64,000 bases of DNA from the NCBI GenBank assembly GCA_902537575.1, contig CACBBX010000001.1, positions 62,001-126,000 on the forward strand, in the 5' to 3' direction. The number at the start of each line of letters is the position of its first letter. Positions within the stretch are counted from its first letter, which is position 1. This DNA comes from an uncultured Pelagibacteraceae bacterium (lineage in GTDB: Bacteria > Pseudomonadota > Alphaproteobacteria > Pelagibacterales > Pelagibacteraceae). Made by a program: the position numbers and the translations under genes. The notes beneath the pieces are model-generated. The model was not told the origin of the DNA. It saw nothing but the letters and a program-made list of their open reading frames with translations, and searched no databases. Shown one piece after another: positions 8,613 to 16,919 of the stretch.

Positions 8613-9481
8613 TTTTCAACCTCCTCTGTTTTATTTTTTGTAAATACAATTAAAATTACCCCAACTATAATAATTGCTCCACCTATAAATAATTCTTGAG
8701 TTGGTTTTTCTCCTAAAAGAAATATTGCTGCTAATAAACCAGTTGGTGGGATACCCATAGTTACAATAGGAAGAACTTTATAAAGTGGATTATTTTTTAA
8801 AACATAATAAAAGCAACCGTAAGTAACTGGCTGCATTATAAATCCTATATAAAAAGCAATCATCCAATGATCAAATTTTGCTTCTGATAAATATTTTATA
8901 GTATCACCATCAATTATACTAGACAGTGTAATCAAAAGTGGTCCAGAAAATAAAGCAAGCCATGCAACAAGTGCAAGTGGATTTATTTCTTTGCTCAATG
9001 GTTTTACAATAACTTGACCTAACGCCCAAATCGCAGATCCAATAATTGTAAGAATTATACCAAAAAATTTTCCATCTAAGTTGGGTGACCCAGTTAAAAT
9101 ATAAACGCCAACAAAAGCAATAGCTATACCTAATAAGGCTCTAATAGTTGGTTTTTCTCTGAGCATAAAATACGCAAAAATTACACCAAATGGAACTTCA
9201 GTTTGCACCAATAAAACTGCAGCTGACGCATCAATATAATTTAGTCCTGTGTATGTAATGCTATACTGTAAAGAATTTGCAACTAGGGATGCAAAAAATA
9301 TTTTTTTTAAATAACCTTTGGGTATTGGAAACCACCAAATTAATAGTAATGCTGCAAATGTAAATCTTATACCCATTAATAAAATTGGTGGAAAAGACTC
9401 AAAAGCAGGTTTTGCTATTACGAAACCAAAACCTAAAAATATAGGAACCAAAGATGCAATAAAGGTATCTTTTAAATTCAT
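8609..9481 (-). CDS. EamA/DMT-family membrane transporter
   Basis: A 290-residue, ten-helix EamA-type permease with two repeats (first FGFVIAKPAFESFPPILLMGIRF; second IGSAIWALGQVIVKPLSKEI). The C-terminus is lysine- and glutamate-rich (KNKTEEVEK). It is the first gene of a minus-strand set (DMT, dehydrogenase, GDPD) and overlaps the dehydrogenase start by 4 bp. It is divergent from the EutA-like gene across 61 bp. Substrate unknown; it differs clearly from the other DMT protein in this window. Confidence 0.85.
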   Translation of the reverse strand: MNLKDTFIASLVPIFLGFGFVIAKPAFESFPPILLMGIRFTFAALLLIWWFPIPKGYLKKIFFASLVANSLQYSITYTGLNYIDASAAVLLVQTEVPFGVIFAYFMLREKPTIRALLGIAIAFVGVYILTGSPNLDGKFFGIILTIIGSAIWALGQVIVKPLSKEINPLALVAWLALFSGPLLITLSSIIDGDTIKYLSEAKFDHWMIAFYIGFIMQPVTYGCFYYVLKNNPLYKVLPIVTMGIPPTGLLAAIFLLGEKPTQELFIGGAIIIVGVILIVFTKNKTEEVEK

Positions 9482-9542
9482 GTCGATATTTTTTAATATT
9501 AATGATTATTAAAGAACTTGTGATATATTCACTTTTTAAAAT

Positions 9543-10289
9543 ATGAATTCAACAAAAATAGAACCAAAATATATCAGTAAATCAAATCCTAGAGTTGGTC
9601 TTATTGCTCTCGCAAGTGATTTTATGATTGAAAGAGATTTCATTAATGTAATTAAAGATCGTGATATCGATTTTTTTGTTAATCGTATTGAGTGCTACAA
9701 TCCTCTAACAAAAGAAAATCTGATCAAAATGTCAGATAAAGTAACAGAAGTAACAAAGGATATATTACCTGATCAAGAAATTGATTGTATAGTTTATGGA
9801 TGTACATCTGGCACTATTGCAGCTGGATTTAATTCTATTGAACAAAAAGTAAAAGCAGCAAAACCGATGGCAGATGTTACGACGCCAAGTACTGCTGCAA
9901 TTAAAGCACTAAAAAAAATGAAAATTAATAAAATTTCTATTTTCACTCCTTACAGCAAAATACTAAACGACGAAGTTTTAAAATATTTTAAAAGTGAAGG
10001 TTTTGTAGTTACTTCTAATTCATACTTTGATATTGAGTCAGATTATGACATTGGAAAAATTGACCAGAATTATTTATATGATGTATTATCTAGAATTGAT
10101 TTAAAAGGTGCAGAGGCTTTATTCGTCTCTTGTACAGCTTTGCCAGTTTTACCCATCATAGATAAATTAGAAAACAAATTAAATACTACTGTATTGTCAA
10201 GTAATCAGGCGTTAATTTGGGATACACTCGTTAAAATAAACAAAAATAACTCTGTAAAAGGATTTGGAAAATTATTCCAAGCCAATTGA
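9543..10289 (+). CDS. eutA: EutA-like Asp/Glu-racemase-family protein (maleate isomerase/arylmalonate decarboxylase fold)
   Basis: A 248-residue racemase-fold enzyme with the two catalytic cysteines of the maleate isomerase/EutA branch: VYGCTSGT near residue 80 and SCTALPVLPI near residue 197, plus TTPSTAAIKALK. In ectoine- and hydroxyectoine-degrading bacteria, EutA sits beside the ectoine hydrolase gene; here the very next gene is a DoeA-like hydrolase overlapping by 1 bp. That context favours EutA over a general maleate or aspartate racemase. EutB, EutC, DoeB and the regulator are not in this window. Divergent from a DMT gene. Confidence 0.7.
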   Translation: MNSTKIEPKYISKSNPRVGLIALASDFMIERDFINVIKDRDIDFFVNRIECYNPLTKENLIKMSDKVTEVTKDILPDQEIDCIVYGCTSGTIAAGFNSIEQKVKAAKPMADVTTPSTAAIKALKKMKINKISIFTPYSKILNDEVLKYFKSEGFVVTSNSYFDIESDYDIGKIDQNYLYDVLSRIDLKGAEALFVSCTALPVLPIIDKLENKLNTTVLSSNQALIWDTLVKINKNNSVKGFGKLFQAN

Positions 10290-11458
10290 TGATTTTTACC
10301 AAAGACGAATATCAACAAAGACTAAAAAAAGTTCAAAAAATGATGCTAGAAAAAGGCATCGAGCTTTTAATTTCCCATGATACAAATAATTTAAATTATT
10401 TAACAGGTTATGATGCCTGGTCTTTCTATTATGCACAATGTGCTATTGTTCATGTCAATGCAGAAGAGCCTTTGTGTTTTGTAAGAGCCCAAGATGCAGG
10501 AGGTGCATATATAAAAACATATTTAAAGAATGAAAACATACTGGTCTATGACGAAGAATACATACATACATGGCCAAGTCATCCTTATGATCGATTAGTT
10601 GAAATAATCAAAGAGAGAAAATGGGATAAATTATCGATTGGTTTAGAGATGGATGCTCATTATTTTACAGCTTATTGTTATGAGAAAATTAAACAAGGTC
10701 TACCAAATGCAAAAATCAAGGATTGTGATCGAATAGTAAATTGGGCAAGATTAGTTAAATCGGATACAGAAATTAGTTATATGAAATCTGCTGCCCAAAT
10801 TTCAGAAAAAGGAATGAGAACTGCAATGAATGTCATCAATCCAGGAGTCAGACAGTGCGATGCTGTGGGTGAAATACAAAAAACATTGTTCAGTGGAACT
10901 GAAGAGTTTGGTGGTGAATATTCAAGTATTGCAACTTTGTTGCCAACAGGAAAAGGGACTTCAGCATCTCATTTAACTGCAACTCAGGATAAGTTTGTAG
11001 AAGGGGAGGCTACAATTATAGAACTCTCTGGTGTTTATAATAGGTATCATGCACCAATGGCAAGAACCGTACTCCTGGGAAAACCTAATCAATTAAAAAT
11101 TGATACTATGAACAAAACTATTGAAGCCTTAAATACAGGTATTAAAGCAGTTAGACCTGGCAATACTGCTGACGATGTAGCTCAAGAGTTTTGGAAAATT
11201 CTAGACAAATACGGAATAGAAAAAAGATCAAGAACTGGTTATTCAATTGGCATTGGTTATCCCCCTGACTGGGGCGAGCATACTCTTAATATATATAAAG
11301 GAGATATGACAGTCCTAGAACCTAATGTTTGTTTCCACATGATTGCAGTTATGCAATTTGGAGATTGGGGTGTTGAAGCTTCAGAGGCAATTAGAGTGAC
11401 TGAGAATGGATCAGAATTGTTTTGTAATTTTCCAAAAGAGCTTCATATTAAGAACTAA
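10289..11458 (+). CDS. doeA: Ectoine hydrolase (DoeA/EutD-like, peptidase M24 family)
   Basis: A 389-residue M24 (creatinase/prolidase) fold protein: an N-terminal domain with NLNYLTGYDAWSFYYAQ and a pita-bread C-terminal domain. This resembles ectoine hydrolase DoeA/EutD, which opens the ectoine ring to N-acetyl-diaminobutyrate, more than a metal aminopeptidase; the usual metal-binding Asp residues are not evident (IELSGVYNRYHAP instead of an IDxG motif). The ATG at 10289 (TGATG overlap with eutA) is preferred over the in-frame TTG at 10286 used by the track. The pairing with EutA and the following ABC transporter supports compatible-solute catabolism. Confidence 0.75.
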   Translation: MIFTKDEYQQRLKKVQKMMLEKGIELLISHDTNNLNYLTGYDAWSFYYAQCAIVHVNAEEPLCFVRAQDAGGAYIKTYLKNENILVYDEEYIHTWPSHPYDRLVEIIKERKWDKLSIGLEMDAHYFTAYCYEKIKQGLPNAKIKDCDRIVNWARLVKSDTEISYMKSAAQISEKGMRTAMNVINPGVRQCDAVGEIQKTLFSGTEEFGGEYSSIATLLPTGKGTSASHLTATQDKFVEGEATIIELSGVYNRYHAPMARTVLLGKPNQLKIDTMNKTIEALNTGIKAVRPGNTADDVAQEFWKILDKYGIEKRSRTGYSIGIGYPPDWGEHTLNIYKGDMTVLEPNVCFHMIAVMQFGDWGVEASEAIRVTENGSELFCNFPKELHIKN

Positions 11459-11503
11459 TTAGCTATTGAAATCTATCAATACAAATGTTTTATATTTAAT
11501 TTT

Positions 11504-12589
11504 ATGTCTAAAAATCCAGAATTCGTTAAATTTGATAAAGTTGATAAAAGTTACGATGGTAAAGTTTTAGTTGTTAAAGATCTTCAATTAGATATTGCAG
11601 AAGGAGAATTTATTACTATGCTTGGACCCTCTGGATCTGGCAAAACTACCTGTTTGATGATGCTTGCTGGGTTTGAAACTCCGACGAACGGAGAGATTTT
11701 ATTAGATGGAAATATAATTTCTAATATTCCACCTCACAAAAGAGGGATTGGAATGGTATTTCAAAATTACGCATTATTTCCACACATGACAGTATATGAA
11801 AATTTAGCCTTTCCATTAAGGGTAAGAAAAATGGAAAAAGATGAAATTGATAAAAAAGTTGATAAAGCATTGTCAATGGTTTCACTAAATGGATTTGAAA
11901 CAAGAATGCCGGGTCAGCTCTCAGGTGGCCAACAACAAAGGGTTGCTGTAGCTAGAGCCTTAGTTTTTGATCCAGCAGTAGTTTTGATGGATGAACCCTT
12001 AGGCGCTCTAGATAAAAATTTAAGGGAGAGCATGCAATACGAAATCAAACATATTCATGAAAGTATTGGAGTGACAGTAGTTTATGTTACTCACGATCAA
12101 AGTGAAGCATTAACAATGTCTAATAGAATTGCAGTTTTTAACGATGGTAAAGTTCAACAGTTATCAAGTCCAGCCGAGTTATATGAAAAACCTGTAAATT
12201 CATTTGTAGCAGAATTTATAGGTGAAAATAATACATTTAATGGAGAGGTATCAGATGTTTCAGGAGATAAATGTAAAGTTAAATTGTCAAATGCTGAGAT
12301 ATTATCTAATGCTATTTCTGTTAAATCTAAAGGTGAAAAAACGACTGTATCTCTTAGACCGGAAAGAGCTTTAATAGAACCTAATGAAAAAATGGATAAT
12401 ATGTTTAGTGGTAAGATTGAAGAGGTAATCTATCATGGAGATCACACAAGAGTTCGAGTAAATTTATTAGGTAATCCAGAATTTATTTTAAAAGTGCCAA
12501 ATAGTTCATCCAATTTAGAGCTTAAAGTGAGCCAAGAAATTAAAATTGGATGGAATAGTTATGACGCTAGAGCTTTAGACCCAAAATAG
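11504..12589 (+). CDS. potA: PotA-like ABC transporter ATP-binding protein
   Basis: A 361-residue importer ATPase: Walker A GPSGSGKTT, signature QLSGGQQQRVAVARALV, Walker B VVLMDEPLGALD and the H-loop VTHDQSEALTMS, followed by a TOBE-type regulatory domain (about 285-361, SLRPERALIEP). It sits 45 bp downstream of doeA and upstream of its own binding protein and two permeases, a PotABCD-type set. The family carries spermidine/putrescine, but related systems import other cationic or zwitterionic solutes. Beside ectoine genes, ectoine or hydroxyectoine is a plausible cargo; this is inference. Confidence 0.9.
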   Translation: MSKNPEFVKFDKVDKSYDGKVLVVKDLQLDIAEGEFITMLGPSGSGKTTCLMMLAGFETPTNGEILLDGNIISNIPPHKRGIGMVFQNYALFPHMTVYENLAFPLRVRKMEKDEIDKKVDKALSMVSLNGFETRMPGQLSGGQQQRVAVARALVFDPAVVLMDEPLGALDKNLRESMQYEIKHIHESIGVTVVYVTHDQSEALTMSNRIAVFNDGKVQQLSSPAELYEKPVNSFVAEFIGENNTFNGEVSDVSGDKCKVKLSNAEILSNAISVKSKGEKTTVSLRPERALIEPNEKMDNMFSGKIEEVIYHGDHTRVRVNLLGNPEFILKVPNSSSNLELKVSQEIKIGWNSYDARALDPK

Positions 12590-12711
12590 ACGACACATCA
12601 TTCAGCTTTATCTATCAGAACTGCTCAGTTTAAGCTGTTGACTCTTAATTACCATTTTGGTGTAATTTAGTTATATAAATTAATTTATATTAAACGTTTA
12701 ACGGAGGAATA
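12590..12711 (+). promoter_or_regulatory. Promoter and dyad upstream of the PotD-like gene
   Basis: A 122-bp gap. A good sigma-70-type promoter is seen: TTGACT (12638-12643), 17-nt spacer, TGTAAT (12661-12666). Just upstream lie CAGCTT (12603-12608) and AAGCTG (12632-12637) flanking the dyad AACTGCTCAGTT, which could be an operator or a weak hairpin. A strong Shine-Dalgarno (GGAGG) precedes the ATG. The binding-protein gene therefore probably has its own promoter in addition to read-through from potA. Confidence 0.5.
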
Positions 12712-13830
12712 ATGAGAAAATTAAGTAAATTGTTACTTGCTCTTTCATTTGTTGTATCTGTAACCTCTTCAGCCTTTGCTGTTACTGTAGCATCTTGGGG
12801 TGGAGCATATACGGATTCTCAAAAACAAGGGTACGGTGATCCAACAGCTAAGAAACTTGGTATTGATATCAACTGGGTAGACTATTCTGGTGGATTATCT
12901 GAAATTAAAGCACAAAAAGAAGCAGGTGCTATAACTTGGGATATTATCGATGTATTTGCATTTGATACTATTAATGGTTGTGATGAAGGAATATTTGTTA
13001 AATTTGATTTTGATAAAGACTTTCCAGCAGCTCCAGACGGAACTCCTGCAAGTAAGGACTTTTTTGCTCCAATGCCAAGTGAGTGTGCAGTAGGTAATAT
13101 TCTGTATTCTTGGAATTACGCTTTTGATACAAGAGCATTTGGTGGCAAAGAACCAAAAACTATCAAAGACTTTTTCAATACTAAAAAATTTCCAGGTAAA
13201 AGAGCAATCTACAAAGGTGCTCTAACAAACTTAGAAATTGCCTTAGCTGCTGATGGTGTAAAAATGGGTAAAGGTGGAGAATTGCTTTACAGAAAACTAG
13301 AAGCAGATGGTGGAGTTGATAGAGCAATGAATAAAATTAAAGAACTATGTACAGATCCTAATGGTGGATGTGTATTTTGGTCTGCAGGTGCTCAACCACC
13401 AGAACTTTTAGTAGCTGGTGAAGTAGTAATGGCAACTGGTTGGAACGGAAGATTCTTTAATGCTGAAATTGGTGAAGGTGCTCCAATTAAACAAGTATGG
13501 GATGGTCAAGGTCTTGACTACGAGTATTTTGCACTTGTTAAAGGTGGACCAGACGAAGCAAACGCTAAAAAAGCTTTAGCTATGATGACTAATACAGAAA
13601 TGTTAGCTGGTAGCGCAAAGTATATAGCATATGCTCCATATAGATTATCATCCTTAGAAATTATCAAAGCTAATGAGCCTTGGTACAAAGATGGTAAAAC
13701 TGAAATGATGCCTCAAATGCCAACTGCTCCAGCAAATACTAAGAGATATTTCTTAGTTGATCCTTTTTACTGGGCTGATAATGGAACAGAGATTGGTGAA
13801 AAGTGGGAAGCAATGAAAGCAGGCCTATAA
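12712..13830 (+). CDS. potD: PotD-like periplasmic solute-binding protein
   Basis: A 372-residue binding protein with a cleavable signal peptide (MRKLSKLLLALSFVVSVTSSAFA, then VTVASWGG). The VASWGGAYTDSQ start and the VLYSWNYAFDT..KDFF region are typical of the PotD/PotF type 2 binding fold. It is preceded by its own promoter and a GGAGG ribosome site and followed directly by a strong terminator, so it is probably made in excess over the membrane parts. The binding pocket cannot be assigned by eye: polyamines are the family default, ectoine-type solutes the contextual alternative. Confidence 0.85.
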   Translation: MRKLSKLLLALSFVVSVTSSAFAVTVASWGGAYTDSQKQGYGDPTAKKLGIDINWVDYSGGLSEIKAQKEAGAITWDIIDVFAFDTINGCDEGIFVKFDFDKDFPAAPDGTPASKDFFAPMPSECAVGNILYSWNYAFDTRAFGGKEPKTIKDFFNTKKFPGKRAIYKGALTNLEIALAADGVKMGKGGELLYRKLEADGGVDRAMNKIKELCTDPNGGCVFWSAGAQPPELLVAGEVVMATGWNGRFFNAEIGEGAPIKQVWDGQGLDYEYFALVKGGPDEANAKKALAMMTNTEMLAGSAKYIAYAPYRLSSLEIIKANEPWYKDGKTEMMPQMPTAPANTKRYFLVDPFYWADNGTEIGEKWEAMKAGL

Positions 13831-13867
13831 TTTCAGTTTTAAACACTGAATTAATATAATATATTTA

Positions 13868-13897
13868 GGGCGGTTATTAACTAACCGCCCTTTTTTT
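13868..13897 (+). terminator. Intrinsic terminator between binding-protein and permease genes
   Basis: Perfect 9-bp stem GGGCGGTTA / TAACCGCCC with a 5-nt loop followed by seven T residues. The T-tract ends directly at the ATG of the next permease gene (13898), so the hairpin occupies the place of the ribosome-binding site. It likely attenuates transcription after potD. Confidence 0.9.
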
Positions 13898-15160
13898 ATG
13901 AGCTCTGAAACTAAACAAATTTTAACTACTGATGGAATACCACTAGAAGTCAGTTTAAAAAAAGCTGAAAAGAAGAATAAAATCAAAGCCTTTCTTCTTG
14001 TAGCTCCATTACTCTTATTTTTATTTATCACTTATGTTTTTCCTATTGGAGAAATGTTCACGAGAAGTATTGATGATAAAATGATAACCAACATGCTTCC
14101 AAAAACATTTAAAGCCATGGAGAAGTGGGATGGAAAAGAATTACCGCCTGAGGAAGTTTTTGCTGGTTTTTACCTCGATTTTAAAGTGTTAGTTAAAAAT
14201 CAAGAACAAGGAAAACTTGGTCAAAGATTAAATAAAGAAAAAAATGGATTTAATTCGATTGTAAAAAAACTAATGAGACAAATTAAAAGAAATAAAATTG
14301 ATGAAACCATAAGTATCAAAGAGCAAATAATGAAAATCCATAAAAGATGGAGAAATGTTGAGTACTGGCAAGCAATTAAAAGAACTGCTCCTCCATATAC
14401 TATGGCCAAGTATTTAAAAGGTATGGATATGTATTATGCTGCAGATGGAAGTATTGCACAAGTAGATGAAGATAGAAGAATTCATAGAATACTATGGTTA
14501 AGAACTTTAGAAATAGCCTTGTTTGTGACTATTTTTTGTTTCTTAATGGGTTATCCAATAGCTCATTTATTAGCGACATTGCCTATGAAATACAGCAATC
14601 TATTGATGATATGTGTCTTATTACCTTTTTGGACTTCTTTACTTGTAAGAACTGCAAGTTGGATGATTTTGTTACAGCAACAAGGAGTAGTCAATGATTT
14701 TTTTGTTATGATTGGTCTTGTCGCAGATAATAATAGACCTGAGATGATGTATAATAAAGTTGGAACCTATGTTGCGATGACTCAAATATTATTACCATTT
14801 ATGGTTCTTCCACTTTACAGTGTGATGAAAACAATATCTCCAAGTTTAATGAGAGCTGGAAAGTCTTTAGGCGGTACACCTTTTGTAGCTTTTTGGAAAG
14901 TTTATTTTCCATTAACAATTCCAGGAATTGGCGCAGGTTGTCTGTTGGTATTCATATTAGCAATAGGATATTATATTACCCCAGCACTAGTCGGAGGAGC
15001 ATCAGGAACTTTAATTAGTAACCACATTGCATATCACATGAAAGAAACATTAGACTGGAGTTTTGCATCTGCAATGGGTTTAATGTTGTTAACAGGAGTT
15101 TTGGTTGTTTATTGGATTTATAACAAATTAGTCGGAGTAGATAATATTAAATTAGGTTAA
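13898..15160 (+). CDS. potB: PotB-like ABC transporter permease
   Basis: A 420-residue inner-membrane permease. The first helix (about 30-50, AFLLVAPLLLFLFITYVFPI) is followed by an unusually long hydrophilic, lysine-rich stretch of about 150 residues before the binding-protein-dependent permease core (from about 200), where the EAA-like loop MRAGKSLGGTPFVAFWKVYFP contacts PotA. The start abuts the T-tract of the terminator and has no Shine-Dalgarno; no other ATG exists before the first helix. Two bp separate it from potC. Typical PotB proteins are about 290 residues, so the insert accounts for the extra length. Confidence 0.85.
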   Translation: MSSETKQILTTDGIPLEVSLKKAEKKNKIKAFLLVAPLLLFLFITYVFPIGEMFTRSIDDKMITNMLPKTFKAMEKWDGKELPPEEVFAGFYLDFKVLVKNQEQGKLGQRLNKEKNGFNSIVKKLMRQIKRNKIDETISIKEQIMKIHKRWRNVEYWQAIKRTAPPYTMAKYLKGMDMYYAADGSIAQVDEDRRIHRILWLRTLEIALFVTIFCFLMGYPIAHLLATLPMKYSNLLMICVLLPFWTSLLVRTASWMILLQQQGVVNDFFVMIGLVADNNRPEMMYNKVGTYVAMTQILLPFMVLPLYSVMKTISPSLMRAGKSLGGTPFVAFWKVYFPLTIPGIGAGCLLVFILAIGYYITPALVGGASGTLISNHIAYHMKETLDWSFASAMGLMLLTGVLVVYWIYNKLVGVDNIKLG

Positions 15161-15162
15161 AC

Positions 15163-16017
15163 ATGGCATTACCTACTTATACAGAGACAAGATATAGAAT
15201 TTGGCATTATTTTTATATTGGTTTTTGTACTTTTGTATTTATTTTTTTGATTGCTCCTTTATTTGTAATCTTCCCTTTATCATTTAATGCAGAAGAATTT
15301 TTAGTTTTTTCTGAAGGTATGAAAAATCTTGATCCTGATGCTTTTTCGTTAAGATGGTATCATGAAATGGTGTATGGAACCAAAAATCCATGGGGATTAG
15401 CAGCAAAAAATAGTTTTATAATTGCAATATTTGCAACTATAGGATCAATTATTTTAGGAACCTTGGCAGCTTTAGGACTTAGTAGCAGACATATGCCATA
15501 CAAAGGTTTAATTATGGCAGTTTTAATTTCACCTATGATAGTTCCATTGATTATATCAGGTGTTGCAATTTTCTTTTTTATGGCAAAAGTTGGTTTAGCA
15601 GCGACACATACAGGAATAATTTTAGCTCACATTATACTAGGGACTCCATTTGTTGTTATCACAGTAACAGCTACACTTTCAGGCTTCGATCACAGTGTAA
15701 CCAGGGCTGCCTCAAGCTTAGGAAGTAATCCTGTAAATACATTTATGAAAATCACGTTACCTTTAATATTGCCAGGAGTGATTTCAGGTGGTTTATTTGC
15801 TTTTGTAACTTCGTTCGACGAGGTGGTAGTAGTATTATTCTTGGCAGGATTAGATAATACAACAATCCCAGTTCAAATGTGGACTGGATTAAGAGAACAA
15901 CTAAGCCCAACAATACTAGCAGTAGCTACCTGTCTTATTATTTTATCTACTCTAATTTTAGTAACTGCTGAATTGCTTAGAAGAAGATCAGAAAGATTGA
16001 GGGGAATTAGTAGATAA
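15163..16017 (+). CDS. potC: PotC-like ABC transporter permease
   Basis: A 284-residue permease with six predicted helices and the cytoplasmic coupling loop TRAASSLGSNPVNTFMKITLP, the normal length for PotC. It is the last gene of the transporter set, 2 bp after potB, and ends 14 bp before the convergent ilvE-like gene. Together with PotB it forms the heterodimeric channel. The C-terminus RRRSERLRGISR is basic, as is usual for the cytoplasmic tail. Confidence 0.88.
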   Translation: MALPTYTETRYRIWHYFYIGFCTFVFIFLIAPLFVIFPLSFNAEEFLVFSEGMKNLDPDAFSLRWYHEMVYGTKNPWGLAAKNSFIIAIFATIGSIILGTLAALGLSSRHMPYKGLIMAVLISPMIVPLIISGVAIFFFMAKVGLAATHTGIILAHIILGTPFVVITVTATLSGFDHSVTRAASSLGSNPVNTFMKITLPLILPGVISGGLFAFVTSFDEVVVVLFLAGLDNTTIPVQMWTGLREQLSPTILAVATCLIILSTLILVTAELLRRRSERLRGISR

Positions 16018-16031
16018 TTAAAATTTATATA

Positions 16032-16910
16032 TTAATTTTTTCCAACTAATTTATCGTACGTTGAAGCTAAATCTAAAATTAAATCACATACTGTAAATTT
16101 ATTTTCTAATATATTTGCAACAGGTGTAATTTCTGCAGCTGTACCTGTTATAAAACATCCAGAAAAATTTGGTAACTCTTTAGGAGATATTTTTCTCTCA
16201 TTTACTTTTATATTTTTTGATTTTGCTAAATCTATTACTGTTTTTCTTGTTATACCATCCAAGAAAGAATCTGGGATAGGAGTATTTAATTCATTATTCT
16301 TATCTTTAAAAAAAATGTTAGCACTAGTTGCTTCAGCAATATTACCTTCATGATCAAGCATGAGGGAGTCGGTAAAACCGTTCTTCTCTGCCTCGTGTTT
16401 AGAAAGTGTACAAATCATATACAAACCTGCAGCTTTACTATTCCATGGAGATGAATTTTGAGGAGGTCTTTGCCATTTTGAAATATTAAGCTTGATTCCT
16501 TTTAATTTTAATTTTGGATCAAAATATGCAGGCCAATCCCATATAGCTATAGCAACATTAATTTTTGTTTTTTGGGCAGACACCCCCATCATTTCACTAC
16601 CTCTCCACACGAAGGGCCTGATGTATCCATTTTCTATACCTTGATCTTTAACAAGTTTTATTGTTGCTGTGTTTATTTCATTTTCAGAGTATGGAATCTT
16701 CATATCCATAATTTTTGCAGAATGAAATAATCTTTTTGTATGTTCCTCTAGCTTGAATATTTTTTTATTATAAACCCTCAAACCCTCAAAGACTAAGCTT
16801 GCATAGTGCATTCCATGACTAATGACATGAACTTTTGTATCTTGCCATTCGACCAATTCATTATTAAACCAAATTTTTCCAGATCTTTTATCAAAAGGTA
16901 TTTGTTCCAT
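16032..16910 (-). CDS. ilvE: Branched-chain-amino-acid aminotransferase-like (class IV PLP transaminase)
   Basis: A 292-residue fold type IV PLP enzyme. The catalytic lysine is K159 in PWNSKAAGLY; HYASLVFEGLRVY and SFLDGITRKTVIDLA are family hallmarks. IlvE moves the amino group between glutamate and branched-chain 2-oxoacids; D-amino-acid aminotransferases and related enzymes share the fold. It is the last gene of an eight-gene minus-strand run, 9 bp after the thiolase, so it may feed a 2-oxoacid into that pathway rather than serve only biosynthesis. Confidence 0.82.
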   Translation of the reverse strand: MEQIPFDKRSGKIWFNNELVEWQDTKVHVISHGMHYASLVFEGLRVYNKKIFKLEEHTKRLFHSAKIMDMKIPYSENEINTATIKLVKDQGIENGYIRPFVWRGSEMMGVSAQKTKINVAIAIWDWPAYFDPKLKLKGIKLNISKWQRPPQNSSPWNSKAAGLYMICTLSKHEAEKNGFTDSLMLDHEGNIAEATSANIFFKDKNNELNTPIPDSFLDGITRKTVIDLAKSKNIKVNERKISPKELPNFSGCFITGTAAEITPVANILENKFTVCDLILDLASTYDKLVGKN

Positions 16911-16919
16911 TTATAAATC

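Noticed and set aside
12590-12660. Possible riboswitch upstream of potD
   Set aside because: The paired segments lie upstream of the promoter -35, so they would not be in the potD leader; an operator is more likely.
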